From Erysipelotrichaceae bacterium 7770_A6 (GTDB lineage Bacteria > Bacillota_I > Bacilli_A > Erysipelotrichales > Erysipelotrichaceae), in assembly GCA_014610835.1 (NCBI GenBank), contig QQXM01000026.1, positions 1-33,589 on the forward strand: DNA of 33,589 nucleotides, in the 5' to 3' direction. The position numbers and the translations under genes were made by a program. The notes under the pieces were generated by a model. The model worked only from the letters and a program-made list of their open reading frames with translations. It was not told where the DNA came from and did not search any database. Every line of letters starts with the position of its first letter. Position 1 is the first letter of the stretch. This document shows, piece after piece, positions 1 through 7,401 of the stretch.

Positions 1-86
1 TGATTTTCCTTCAAGACCTCATGAACATCATATTATTTTACAATATGTCAAAACCTCAACCAATTTTGGATATTCAAAAACACATG

Positions 87-113
87 AAGTGAGCCCACTA
101 CGGCTCACTTTTT
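87..113 (+). terminator. Rho-independent terminator of a gene entering from the left edge
   Basis: A perfect 9-bp stem (87-95 with 102-110, arms AAGTGAGCC/GGCTCACTT) with a 6-nt loop is followed by a T run. It closes a transcript that starts outside the window. The 86 bases before it hold no reading frame I can name. Confidence 0.8.
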
Positions 114-126
114 GCATGCGATGATA

Positions 127-132
127 TATAAT
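127..132 (+). promoter_or_regulatory. -10 box of the small membrane protein gene
   Basis: TATAAT lies at 127-132, about 24 bases before the ATG at 156, and GGGAGG sits just before that start. No good -35 is visible because the expected position falls in the upstream terminator. Confidence 0.5.
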
Positions 133-155
133 ACACATATCCAGGGAGGTATCAT

Positions 156-608
156 ATGTTTCTTTATATTCTTTTATTATCTTTACTGACTGCTAGTTTT
201 CTATCAGTTACATATTTTATTCTGACATTGTTATTTGGTGTTGTATGGTATGTGTTATATGCATTTGGTGCATATCGACTGTTTCAAAAAGCAGGTATTA
301 CTGGATGGCTTGCATGGATTCCTATTGTTAATGAATATTTCACATATAAGATTGCATGGAATTCAGAAGCATTCATTGTAGAAGCATTCAGTAACTTTAT
401 TGCAGGTTTTAGAAACAGCAGTGGAAATAAAAAATTTATCGCAATTCTTTTCTCATTTGTTACTTTAGTCATTAATTTCATCTTTTCGCAAAAGCTTGCC
501 AAAGCATTTGGAAAAAGTCAATTGTTTGGTCTAGGATTATTCTTTTTTCAGCCAGTCTTTATTATGCTCCTAGGCTATGGAGATGCTGAATACTATGGAC
601 AACAGTAA
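156..608 (+). CDS. Small integral membrane protein, DUF5684-like
   Basis: A 150-residue hydrophobic protein with about four membrane segments (roughly residues 3-25, 25-45, 90-112 and 118-140). The layout and the motifs YRLFQKAG, GWLAWIPIVN and FQPVFIMLLGYGDAEYYG resemble the DUF5684 family of small Firmicute membrane proteins. The family assignment is from memory and its function is unknown. The start is supported by GGGAGG 7-8 bases upstream of the ATG. The gene is monocistronic, between the terminator at 87-113 and the hairpin at 613-644. The loop around residues 75-88 (FSNFIAGFRNSSGNKK) is the main hydrophilic stretch. No catalytic motif is visible, so I propose no activity. Confidence 0.75.
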   Translation: MFLYILLLSLLTASFLSVTYFILTLLFGVVWYVLYAFGAYRLFQKAGITGWLAWIPIVNEYFTYKIAWNSEAFIVEAFSNFIAGFRNSSGNKKFIAILFSFVTLVINFIFSQKLAKAFGKSQLFGLGLFFFQPVFIMLLGYGDAEYYGQQ

Positions 609-612
609 TTTA

Positions 613-647
613 AAAGCTACTCACTTCAATTTGTGAGTAGCTTTCCT
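613..647. terminator. Bidirectional terminator between the membrane protein gene and nth
   Basis: Perfect 12-bp stem, 613-624 with 633-644 (AAAGCTACTCAC/GTGAGTAGCTTT), between convergent genes ending at 608 and 650. T-rich sequence follows on the + side; the minus-side T tract is shorter. Confidence 0.8.
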
Positions 648-649
648 TT

Positions 650-1285
650 TTATAAATTCTTATTTTTTTCGTGACAGATTGAAACAAAAGGACAAAGTCC
701 ACATTTAGGACTGCGTGCATGACATAAGTATCTTCCAAAAAATATCATCTGATGATGTGTTTTGATCCATCTTTCTTTTGGAATTTTCCTTTTCAATTTT
801 CTTTCAATCGTATTCACATCATCTTTCTGATATACAAGACCAAGCCTTTTTGATACACGTGTTACATGTGTATCTACTGCGAGGGAGGGAATACCATAAC
901 ATTCTGACAAAATCACATTGGCACATTTTCTTCCAACACCACTCAATGTCAAAAGATCATCCATCGTATCAGGAACAATACCACCATAATTTTCAACAAC
1001 ACCTTTGGCAAAATTCACAATCGAACGTGCTTTATTGTGATACAAGCCTAATCTAGAAATACATTGTTCCACATCTTTGAGTTCAGCATTTGCTAAAGAT
1101 TCTACTGTCGGATATTTTTCAAACAGTTTTGGTGTTACCTGATTTACAGAAGCATCTGTTGTCTGTGCCGAAAGAATAACCGCAATTGCCATTTCATAGG
1201 CATTGGCATGATTCAGTTCACAATGTGCATCAGGATACATTCTATCTAAATGAGATAAAATCTCATCAACACTCATTCTTTCCAT
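650..1285 (-). CDS. nth: Endonuclease III (base-excision DNA glycosylase/AP lyase)
   Basis: Removes oxidised pyrimidines from DNA and nicks the abasic site. At 211 residues it has the usual Nth length. The helix-hairpin-helix region at about 113-125 (LSGVGRKCANVIL) supplies the catalytic Lys120, and Asp138 lies in VDTHV. The C-terminal 4Fe-4S cluster is intact, with Cys188, Cys195, Cys198 and Cys204 in C-x6-C-x2-C-x5-C spacing. The ATG overlaps the stop of the upstream dnaD-like gene by one base (TAATG), so the two are translationally coupled. The dnaD-nth pairing is a familiar Firmicute arrangement. All key residues are present, so the enzyme should be active. Confidence 0.97.
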   Translation of the reverse strand: MERMSVDEILSHLDRMYPDAHCELNHANAYEMAIAVILSAQTTDASVNQVTPKLFEKYPTVESLANAELKDVEQCISRLGLYHNKARSIVNFAKGVVENYGGIVPDTMDDLLTLSGVGRKCANVILSECYGIPSLAVDTHVTRVSKRLGLVYQKDDVNTIERKLKRKIPKERWIKTHHQMIFFGRYLCHARSPKCGLCPFVSICHEKNKNL

Positions 1286-1824
1286 TAATATGTACCTTCA
1301 TCAATCTGCTTCAATGTTAAACCTTTATTCTTCCAATCCTGCAATATCTTATCAATATAGGAAAAAGAAAGTTTCTGATACGCACTTGCTTCCCGCAATG
1401 CATAAAAAATCATCTTCTTATCTGTTGTACGATTCCATTCAGCAATCTTCTGCATTTCTTTTTGTGATAATGTTCTTCCCATTTCACTTTCAAATAAATC
1501 AAACAAAGAAGAATCCATAATTTTTTCATCACGCGCAACGTCCGTTTCAAACAATCCATTTAAAACAAAACGAATATCACCATTATTTGCAGCTTTAATT
1601 TCTAAATATTTTTTCGCACAAAGTAAAGAAAGAACCTCATTCATTTCTTCATTTGTTAAGTTTGTTCTCTTCGCAAGATCTTCAATTGTTGTTTTCAGAT
1701 GATGCTCATTCATAAAATCAATCATAAGAATGACAATGGCTTCTTTCGCATCCAAAGACAAAAGATTTAGATTGTCCAGAATCCAGTCTCTATGATTCAC
1801 ATAATTCGTTTCATACCACTTCAT
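1285..1824 (-). CDS. dnaD: DnaD-domain replication initiation/primosome protein
   Basis: A 179-residue protein with an N-terminal winged-helix region (about 1-95) and a C-terminal DnaB_2/DnaD domain ending in SFSYIDKILQDWKNKG, the conserved YIDKIL..W end of the family. In Bacillus, DnaD helps load the replicative helicase at oriC and at restart sites. A longer frame from a TTG at 1863 exists, but the promoter (TTGAAC-N17-TATAAT, 1843-1871) places the transcript start near 1836, so that TTG cannot be used. The ATG at 1824 has GAGG seven to eight bases upstream. The protein is shorter than B. subtilis DnaD (about 230 residues). It is co-transcribed with nth. Confidence 0.88.
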   Translation of the reverse strand: MKWYETNYVNHRDWILDNLNLLSLDAKEAIVILMIDFMNEHHLKTTIEDLAKRTNLTNEEMNEVLSLLCAKKYLEIKAANNGDIRFVLNGLFETDVARDEKIMDSSLFDLFESEMGRTLSQKEMQKIAEWNRTTDKKMIFYALREASAYQKLSFSYIDKILQDWKNKGLTLKQIDEGTY

Positions 1825-1842
1825 ACATAACCTCAGTTTTTT

Positions 1843-1871
1843 ATTATAGATATGTTTTTTCAATTGTTCAA
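1843..1871 (-). promoter_or_regulatory. dnaD-nth promoter
   Basis: -35 TTGAAC (minus strand, 1871-1866), 17-bp spacer, perfect -10 TATAAT (1848-1843). The predicted transcript start near 1836 gives a leader of about 12 nt that carries GAGG. The -35 overlaps the -35 region of the divergent promoter at 1864-1893. Confidence 0.75.
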
Positions 1872-1893
1872 GAATTGATATACATGGTAAAAT
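1864..1893 (+). promoter_or_regulatory. Extended -10 promoter of the thioredoxin-like gene
   Basis: TGGTAAAAT (1885-1893) is an extended -10, with a weak -35 TTGTTC at 1864-1869 (18-bp spacer). Counting seven bases on from 1893 puts +1 at 1900, the A of the ATG. The same TATGGTAAAAT core occurs before plsY. Confidence 0.6.
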
Positions 1894-1899
1894 GCTAGT

Positions 1900-2394
1900 A
1901 TGTTGAAAAAAGTATTATTTACATTCTTAACACTGCTTGTGATTTATTCTAGCTGCGTCATTGCATATCGCATCTTTGAACCAAGAGATAATTACGCTGT
2001 AGATCAAACAACATCATATGTTGCGTATGACTCTTTAAAGCCATATATCGAAAACAGCCCACAGAATACGCATTATCTCTTCTTTTACAGTTCTATCAAC
2101 AACAACTCTGTCTATTTAAAAGATACGATTTTTTCTCAAGTGGAACAAAATACAGGAAAATCTCTATCTTCATTATTTGAATTTGTAGATATCACAGAAA
2201 TTGATCGTAATCTGGAAACAAAGAAATTAAGTGATGACTGGCAAGTCAGTGCCTTCCCTGCACTTGTAGCAGTAACAAAAGAAGATGATGGTACATTAAC
2301 CATTAAAAACAAACTAGAGTGGACAAATGATTCTCCATTAACTGCACAGTCTGTAGAAGACTGGCTGATTCTAAATGATCTATACAAAAAATAA
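1900..2394 (+). CDS. Membrane-anchored thioredoxin-fold protein lacking CxxC
   Basis: A 164-residue protein with an N-terminal signal anchor or signal peptide (about 1-23, MLKKVLF then a hydrophobic run) and an extracytoplasmic domain. The segment HYLFFYSSINNNS looks like a thioredoxin beta strand and active-site loop in which CxxC is replaced by SSIN. VSAFPALVAV near residues 120-130 has the cis-proline strand expected of the fold. The assignment is from pattern only, at low sequence similarity. With no cysteine pair, disulfide exchange is unlikely; a binding or structural role is more plausible. One Cys (C19) lies in the hydrophobic segment and is not a convincing lipobox. The ATG has no Shine-Dalgarno and coincides with the predicted transcript start. 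Confidence 0.6.
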   Translation: MLKKVLFTFLTLLVIYSSCVIAYRIFEPRDNYAVDQTTSYVAYDSLKPYIENSPQNTHYLFFYSSINNNSVYLKDTIFSQVEQNTGKSLSSLFEFVDITEIDRNLETKKLSDDWQVSAFPALVAVTKEDDGTLTIKNKLEWTNDSPLTAQSVEDWLILNDLYKK

Positions 2395-2421
2395 AAACCG
2401 TATTTTAGATAGATACGGTTT
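2395..2421. terminator. Bidirectional terminator overlapping the rsfS stop
   Basis: Stem 2395-2403 with 2413-2421 (AAACCGTAT/ATACGGTTT). The rsfS stop codon (2405-2407) lies in the loop and its last codons form one arm. T-rich tails follow on both strands. Confidence 0.75.
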
Positions 2422-2761
2422 GTTTTGATTCATGTGATACTTGAGGAAGATCAGCCCAAAGACTTTCTAAACGATATGTCTGTCGTGCTTCTTCTGTAAA
2501 GATATGTACAACAACTTCATTACAGTCTAATAAGATCCATGTACTTTCTCTTTCCCCTTCTCTCATACGTGTTGTATATCCATGCTTCTCTGCTTCCTGC
2601 TCAACAAATTCCGCAAGTGAAGAAGCGTGTCTGACGTTTCTAGCTGTACATACAACAAAGTAGTCTGTAAATGGTGTTACGTTTCTCATATCAATAGAAA
2701 CGATATCTTCTGCCTGTTTTTCATCAAGCGTATTCACAATAATATCTAATAATTCAGACAT
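2405..2761 (-). CDS. rsfS: Ribosomal silencing factor RsfS (Iojap/YbeB family)
   Basis: Binds ribosomal protein L14 on the 50S subunit and blocks subunit joining when nutrients are short (family knowledge). The 118-residue sequence shows the family pattern throughout: DIVSIDMRNVTPFTDYFVVCTARNVRH, then a helical stretch, then GERESTWILLDCNEVVVHIF and YRLESLWADLP at the end. GGAGGG lies before the ATG. The start overlaps the end of the yqeK fusion gene by 8 nt, and it is the last gene of the six-gene parE-rsfS run. The position directly after yqeK is the standard Firmicute order. Confidence 0.96.
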   Translation of the reverse strand: MSELLDIIVNTLDEKQAEDIVSIDMRNVTPFTDYFVVCTARNVRHASSLAEFVEQEAEKHGYTTRMREGERESTWILLDCNEVVVHIFTEEARQTYRLESLWADLPQVSHESKQTVSI

Positions 2762-3560
2762 TTTTTCCCTCCGTTTTTAAAATATATGCTTTTGCTTTCT
2801 GAAGCACATAACGTGCTCCTTTCTGTAAGCTGATCCTGGATACTTCCCATTCTTTTGATGCATCATATCCTCGCAATGGCTCAATCTTATCTGCAATGTA
2901 TAAAATTGCATCATAATCACTTTTTCCATCTCCTAACGTATGATGCCAGATTGCATTCAGTGTTTGATGATCATGCAAACACAGATACTTCTGAATAAAG
3001 AATGGTGCTGTAAAACTATGCCATACTTTTGGATCATATTGCAAACCTTCAGGATAATAAATAGCTAATAGTTCTTTTCCTTTTTCATCATCCCATTTTT
3101 TTGTAATATCATGCAGTAATCCCATTCGATATGCACTCTCTGCATCTAAATGATGCATTTTCGCAAGCTGATATGCCGTTTTGGCAACTGAAACAGAATG
3201 TTCATACCGACGTGGTTTACAAAGTGCCTTTGCAATATTTTCATAGTAATATCCATTTTGATGAATCAAAGCTTTACTGCCGCGTGCACATAAATAGAAA
3301 CATCCATTTCTTGCCAGTTCTTCTTCATTTTTCAAAGAAACAGGAATTTCTTCACCACAGATATTACCAGTATACAAATGGATATGACGATATGGCCGAA
3401 TACATCTTTCAACAAGTTTGAGACGCTTTTGATATGGCAATACACCATTCCGGTCCACACGAATGAATACATCTTTTATACCATTCACTTTTCGATACTG
3501 AAGACAATATTCTAATTCCTTCTGTGTAATAGGATCAAACGTACAATGTAAGATTCTCAT
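2754..3560 (-). CDS. yqeK: YqeK-type HD hydrolase with a degenerate NadD-like N-terminus
   Basis: A 268-residue protein in two parts. Residues about 112-260 are an HD-domain phosphohydrolase of the YqeK family, which splits Ap4A symmetrically into two ADP: His121, His150-Asp151 (LLHD), His181, His206/207 and Asp224 (IADKIEP) are the expected metal ligands. Residues 1-110 begin RILHCTFDPITQKEL and continue PYQKRLKLVERCI, echoing NadD (GTFDPxHxGH and the following helix), but the nucleotide-binding HxGH is gone and the domain is about half the normal length. The gene occupies the site where nadD and yqeK normally sit side by side (yqeH-yhbY-nadD-yqeK-rsfS). ATGA overlaps join it to yhbY. The YqeK activity is likely; adenylyltransferase activity is not. 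Confidence 0.88.
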   Translation of the reverse strand: MRILHCTFDPITQKELEYCLQYRKVNGIKDVFIRVDRNGVLPYQKRLKLVERCIRPYRHIHLYTGNICGEEIPVSLKNEEELARNGCFYLCARGSKALIHQNGYYYENIAKALCKPRRYEHSVSVAKTAYQLAKMHHLDAESAYRMGLLHDITKKWDDEKGKELLAIYYPEGLQYDPKVWHSFTAPFFIQKYLCLHDHQTLNAIWHHTLGDGKSDYDAILYIADKIEPLRGYDASKEWEVSRISLQKGARYVLQKAKAYILKTEGKNV

Positions 3561-3844
3561 GGCAGTACAATCTTAGGATTTCTAGAAGGACGATACAGTA
3601 CAATCGTTCTTCCAATGATCTGCACAAGTTCACTGTCTGTTAATCTAGCAAGATCAAACGCTGTTTCTTCAATATCCACTGGACTGTTTTTTAGTACAGA
3701 GATCTTTACAAGCTCTCTTGCTTCGATGGCGTGGTCTACCTGTTCAATCAGGTTGTCACTCAATGCATCTTTTCCAATTTGAAAAATTGTCTTATCGCAT
3801 GATGCTAAACCACGTAAATATCTTTTCTGTTTTCCACTTAACAT
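3557..3844 (-). CDS. yhbY: CRM-domain RNA-binding protein YhbY
   Basis: A 95-residue single CRM-domain protein associated with 50S subunit precursors in other bacteria. It opens LSGKQKRYLRGLA, has the GxxG-type loop IGKDALSDN and continues ELVKISVLKN, all typical of YhbY. Its ATG directly follows the yqeH TAA, and its stop overlaps the next start by 4 nt. The context between a ribosome-assembly GTPase and a ribosome silencing factor fits a role in large- or small-subunit maturation. Confidence 0.95.
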   Translation of the reverse strand: MLSGKQKRYLRGLASCDKTIFQIGKDALSDNLIEQVDHAIEARELVKISVLKNSPVDIEETAFDLARLTDSELVQIIGRTIVLYRPSRNPKIVLP

Positions 3845-4894
3845 TTATAACATAGCCTTTCTAAACGTTACATTAACGTTTTCTGGAACATAGACTGTAA
3901 TTGTAGACATTTGACCATGTACACACGCCCATCCTAGTCCATCAATTACGATATCCATTTTATCCATTTCTTTACGAATCGTATACTTTTTAAATTGATT
4001 TGTCACAGGAACAGGTTGAAATAATGTTCCGTAATGCTTCTTCCATAATGCATCTGCACCAGATACTTTTCCTCTATGGATCTTCAAACTGTCACTCATA
4101 TAGAACACACAGGAAGCATGGTCACATTTCATTAGATCTAAACGAACAAGTCCACCAATCGCAAAAGACTGATCATAACGCAATTGGTATACCTGTGGTT
4201 TCAATGTTCTTGCGGGAAGGATTTCTTTTAATTCATCTTCTTTGACTTCCATCAAAATACTATGAGAAATTTCAATACCAGGTGTATCGACATAAGGTAC
4301 ACCATCAATCTCTAATTCATTAAAGTCTAATGTTGTACCAGGGTATCTAGACATTGTTAATGTATTTTCACCTAATAAATTATTTAACAATGTACTCTTG
4401 CCAGAGTTTGCTTTTCCCATGACAATGACTTCACGATTCTTACGATAGAGCTGTACTGCTTGTTTCACTTCTTCTACGCCCATTCTTTCAAGCTTGCTGG
4501 TTAAAATCAAAGACTTGATAGAAATACCATTTTCTTTCAATCTAGAAAATACAAATCGTGCAATTTTTTCTTCTGACAATGTATCTGGAAGAATATCACG
4601 CTTTGTACAAACCATAATAATATCTTTTCCAATCAGATGACGATTCAAACCGGGAATAATACCTGCTTCAAAATCAAACAAGTCAACGACCCAAAGAATC
4701 AAAGCATCACTCTGACTGATACGATCTATAACAACATCAGGATCAATTCCCTTTCGCATAGAGATCATTAAATCATCATAATGAATCAGTCGAAAGCATC
4801 TTTGACAATAATCACTGTTTTCTTTTGGTGTATATCCAGGAGCATTTGGATCTTTACTCTGCAGGATTGCACCACAACCTTTACATTTCTTCAT
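3845..4894 (-). CDS. yqeH: Ribosome biogenesis GTPase YqeH (circularly permuted)
   Basis: Required for 30S assembly in Bacillus. The 349-residue protein begins with a zinc finger (CKGCG ... YCQRCF). The GTPase motifs then appear in permuted order: G4 (TKRD) first, later G1 (GKANSGKS) and G3 (DTPG). The C-terminal part (about 205-349) matches the YqeH-specific region. A longer frame starts at a TTG at 4906, but GAGG is correctly spaced only for the ATG at 4894. That sequence also carries the parC stop (4903-4905), so yqeH follows parC closely in the same transcript. All G motifs are intact. Confidence 0.96.
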   Translation of the reverse strand: MKKCKGCGAILQSKDPNAPGYTPKENSDYCQRCFRLIHYDDLMISMRKGIDPDVVIDRISQSDALILWVVDLFDFEAGIIPGLNRHLIGKDIIMVCTKRDILPDTLSEEKIARFVFSRLKENGISIKSLILTSKLERMGVEEVKQAVQLYRKNREVIVMGKANSGKSTLLNNLLGENTLTMSRYPGTTLDFNELEIDGVPYVDTPGIEISHSILMEVKEDELKEILPARTLKPQVYQLRYDQSFAIGGLVRLDLMKCDHASCVFYMSDSLKIHRGKVSGADALWKKHYGTLFQPVPVTNQFKKYTIRKEMDKMDIVIDGLGWACVHGQMSTITVYVPENVNVTFRKAML

Positions 4895-4902
4895 ACATTT
4901 CC

Positions 4903-7398
4903 TCAAAATAACGTTATTTTTTCAATATCTTCATGTACTTCTTCATCTTCAGCATTTTCTGGAATATCAATAATACGACATTCTTCAATGTTCATTAACA
5001 TGCTCCATTCACTTTCCATTGTTACTGGAGAAGAGAAACCAGTTTCTCTTGTTTTAAATGGAACATCAGAAACATGGATTTCATGATTCTGGCTATCCAT
5101 AAATACAAGATTATCACCAGGCGTAACACCCTTGACATAACGCAGAATAGAAGGATTGCTCTTAAGCTTTTTACAGATCAGATTTCCCTTCATTGGACGG
5201 TTGCCTTCTACAACTTCTTCCATATGGACACGTTTGCATGCACCTGTAGAAGTGACATAAAGAAGTGCTGGTGTATCTGCATTGATTGCACATCCATAGG
5301 CAAGTGCATCATCTTTTGATGTATTCAATGCTTTTACACCCTTACTCTTAACACCTGTAGATGGAAGCTGATCCATAGCAAACTGATATGAATATCCTTC
5401 CTTAGATACAACAACAATCTTCTGATCATGATATGCAATAAATGCATTGAGCATTTCAGCATTCTTCGCAATATTCATCGCTGTCATAACCTTGGAATTA
5501 CGATCTACCTTCCATGCAGATACTGGTGTTTTCTTAATTTGACCATTACTAGATAATGTAACGATCCATGCATATGTATTAAAATCTTTGATCACAATTG
5601 CATTGATGATCTTATCATCCCCATCAATACGAATCACACTATTCAAGTGCACACCCATATCTTTCCATTTGGCTTCCTGGATCTGCCATACTGGAAGAGA
5701 AGCATAGTTTCCTTTCGATGTGAAAAGCAGCAATGTATCTAACGTATCACATTCCAATGTTCCAATCAGTACATCTCCATTCTTTAAACCTGTTGATGTA
5801 TCACTGCTTGCATTATAGGAACGTAAAGAAACACGTTTCACATAGCCATCTCTACTGCATGTAACCACAACTCTTTCACTTGTAACCATTGCAGCTTTAT
5901 CAATGACAATATCCTGTACTTCTTTTTCAATCTTTGTTCTACGAGCATCTCCATATTCATTTTTCACTGCACGTAATTCTTTAATAATAACAGATTTTAG
6001 AACATTCTCATTTTCAATGATTGCCTTTGTTTCTTCAATACGATTCACAAGCTCTGCAAATTCATTTCTTAAGATCTGAATATCCGTATTACTCAAACGA
6101 TACAGACGCATAGAAACAATTGCTTCTGCCTGTGGCTCATCAAAACCAAATTCATTCATCAGATTCTTTTTAGAATCCGCTTTATCTTTAGAAGCACGAA
6201 TGATACGAATGACTTCATCTAAAATAGAAACAGCTTTCATCAATCCCTCAATAATATGCGTTCTTTTTTCCATCTTATCAAGTTCGTAGCGACTTCTTTT
6301 CAAAACAACTTCTTTTCTGAATGCGATAAATGCATCCAGTAAGCCACATAAACCAACCTGTACCGGTCGTTTATCAATGATCGTTACATTGTTGTAGTTA
6401 TAGTAGATCTGAAGATCTGTATTCTTGTAGAAATAATTCAAGATCAGATTCGCATCTGCTTCTTTTTTTACATCTACAACGATTCTCATACCATTACGGT
6501 CTGATTCATCTCTTACATCCAAAACACCATCAATATCTTTGGATAAACGAATCTCATCCATTTTCTTGACAAGCTGTCCTTTAATCACTTCGTAAGGGAT
6601 TTCTGTAATAATGATCTGCTGGTTTGTACGTGTCTGTTCAATTTCACACTTCGCGCGCACAACAACTCTGCCTTTTCCTGTTTCAAAGGCATCATGAATT
6701 CCTTTTGCACCTTGTACAATACCACCAGTTGGAAAGTCAGGTCCAGGAATAATTTCCATCAAATCTTCTAAAGAACATTCTGGATTCTGAATACGATAAA
6801 TTGTCGCATCCACTGTTTCATTCATATTATGTGGAGGCATATTTGTAGCGTATCCTGCCGCAATTCCCGTTGCACCATTGACGAGCATGACTGGAAAAGG
6901 CACAGGCAATACTGTTGGTTCATTTTCCGTATCATCAAAGTTTGGTGCCATTTCTACGGTATCTTTATCAAGATCATCTTCCATGACTTCAGTCACTTTA
7001 GCAAGTCTTGCTTCAGTATAACGCATTGCAGCAGCTGGATCATCATCAATAGAACCGTTATTGCCATGCACATCAATCAAAGGTAATCTAACCTTCCAGT
7101 CTTGAGACATACGAATCAATGCATCATAGACAGAAATATCTCCATGTGGATGATAATTACCAATAACAAGACCAACCGTCTTTGCAGATTTACGATATGG
7201 ATGATCCCATGTATTTCCATCATGGTACATTGCATACAAGATTCTTCTCTGTACAGGTTTTAAACCATCTCTGGCATCTGGCAATGCACGTTCTTGAATA
7301 ATATACTTTGCATAGCGAGAAAAGCCATTTCCCATGATATCTTCAAGATGTTCCGGGATATACCGTGTTTTATCTTCAATTTGTTTTTTCTTTACCAC
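4903..7398 (-). CDS. parC: DNA topoisomerase IV subunit A (ParC)
   Basis: Breakage-reunion subunit of topoisomerase IV, which unlinks daughter chromosomes. The 831-residue protein has the catalytic Tyr127 in AAMRYTEARL. Features favouring ParC over GyrA are SQDWK after the quinolone region, HGNNGSID, and the lack of a GyrA box (QRRGGKG) in the C-terminal beta-propeller. The quinolone-determining segment reads HPHGD-Ile88-SVYD, where ParC normally has Ser (E. coli and S. aureus Ser80); the acidic position four residues on is Asp92. It starts at a GTG with GGAGGG upstream inside the end of parE, and its stop lies just before yqeH. It is encoded directly after parE. Confidence 0.95.
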   Translation of the reverse strand: MVKKKQIEDKTRYIPEHLEDIMGNGFSRYAKYIIQERALPDARDGLKPVQRRILYAMYHDGNTWDHPYRKSAKTVGLVIGNYHPHGDISVYDALIRMSQDWKVRLPLIDVHGNNGSIDDDPAAAMRYTEARLAKVTEVMEDDLDKDTVEMAPNFDDTENEPTVLPVPFPVMLVNGATGIAAGYATNMPPHNMNETVDATIYRIQNPECSLEDLMEIIPGPDFPTGGIVQGAKGIHDAFETGKGRVVVRAKCEIEQTRTNQQIIITEIPYEVIKGQLVKKMDEIRLSKDIDGVLDVRDESDRNGMRIVVDVKKEADANLILNYFYKNTDLQIYYNYNNVTIIDKRPVQVGLCGLLDAFIAFRKEVVLKRSRYELDKMEKRTHIIEGLMKAVSILDEVIRIIRASKDKADSKKNLMNEFGFDEPQAEAIVSMRLYRLSNTDIQILRNEFAELVNRIEETKAIIENENVLKSVIIKELRAVKNEYGDARRTKIEKEVQDIVIDKAAMVTSERVVVTCSRDGYVKRVSLRSYNASSDTSTGLKNGDVLIGTLECDTLDTLLLFTSKGNYASLPVWQIQEAKWKDMGVHLNSVIRIDGDDKIINAIVIKDFNTYAWIVTLSSNGQIKKTPVSAWKVDRNSKVMTAMNIAKNAEMLNAFIAYHDQKIVVVSKEGYSYQFAMDQLPSTGVKSKGVKALNTSKDDALAYGCAINADTPALLYVTSTGACKRVHMEEVVEGNRPMKGNLICKKLKSNPSILRYVKGVTPGDNLVFMDSQNHEIHVSDVPFKTRETGFSSPVTMESEWSMLMNIEECRIIDIPENAEDEEVHEDIEKITLF

Positions 7399-7401
7399 TA
7401 T

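Noticed and set aside
1-124. Two open frames on the + strand entering from the left edge (ending at 92 and 124)
   Set aside because: One ends inside the terminator hairpin and the other runs through it. Neither gives a recognisable family in fewer than 41 codons, so I cannot say which, if either, is the end of a real gene.
1825-1863. Longer dnaD start at TTG 1863
   Set aside because: It lies upstream of the predicted transcript start (about 1836) and has no ribosome site; the ATG at 1824 does.
4895-4906. Longer yqeH start at TTG 4906
   Set aside because: The GAGG site lies within that extension and is properly spaced only for the ATG at 4894.
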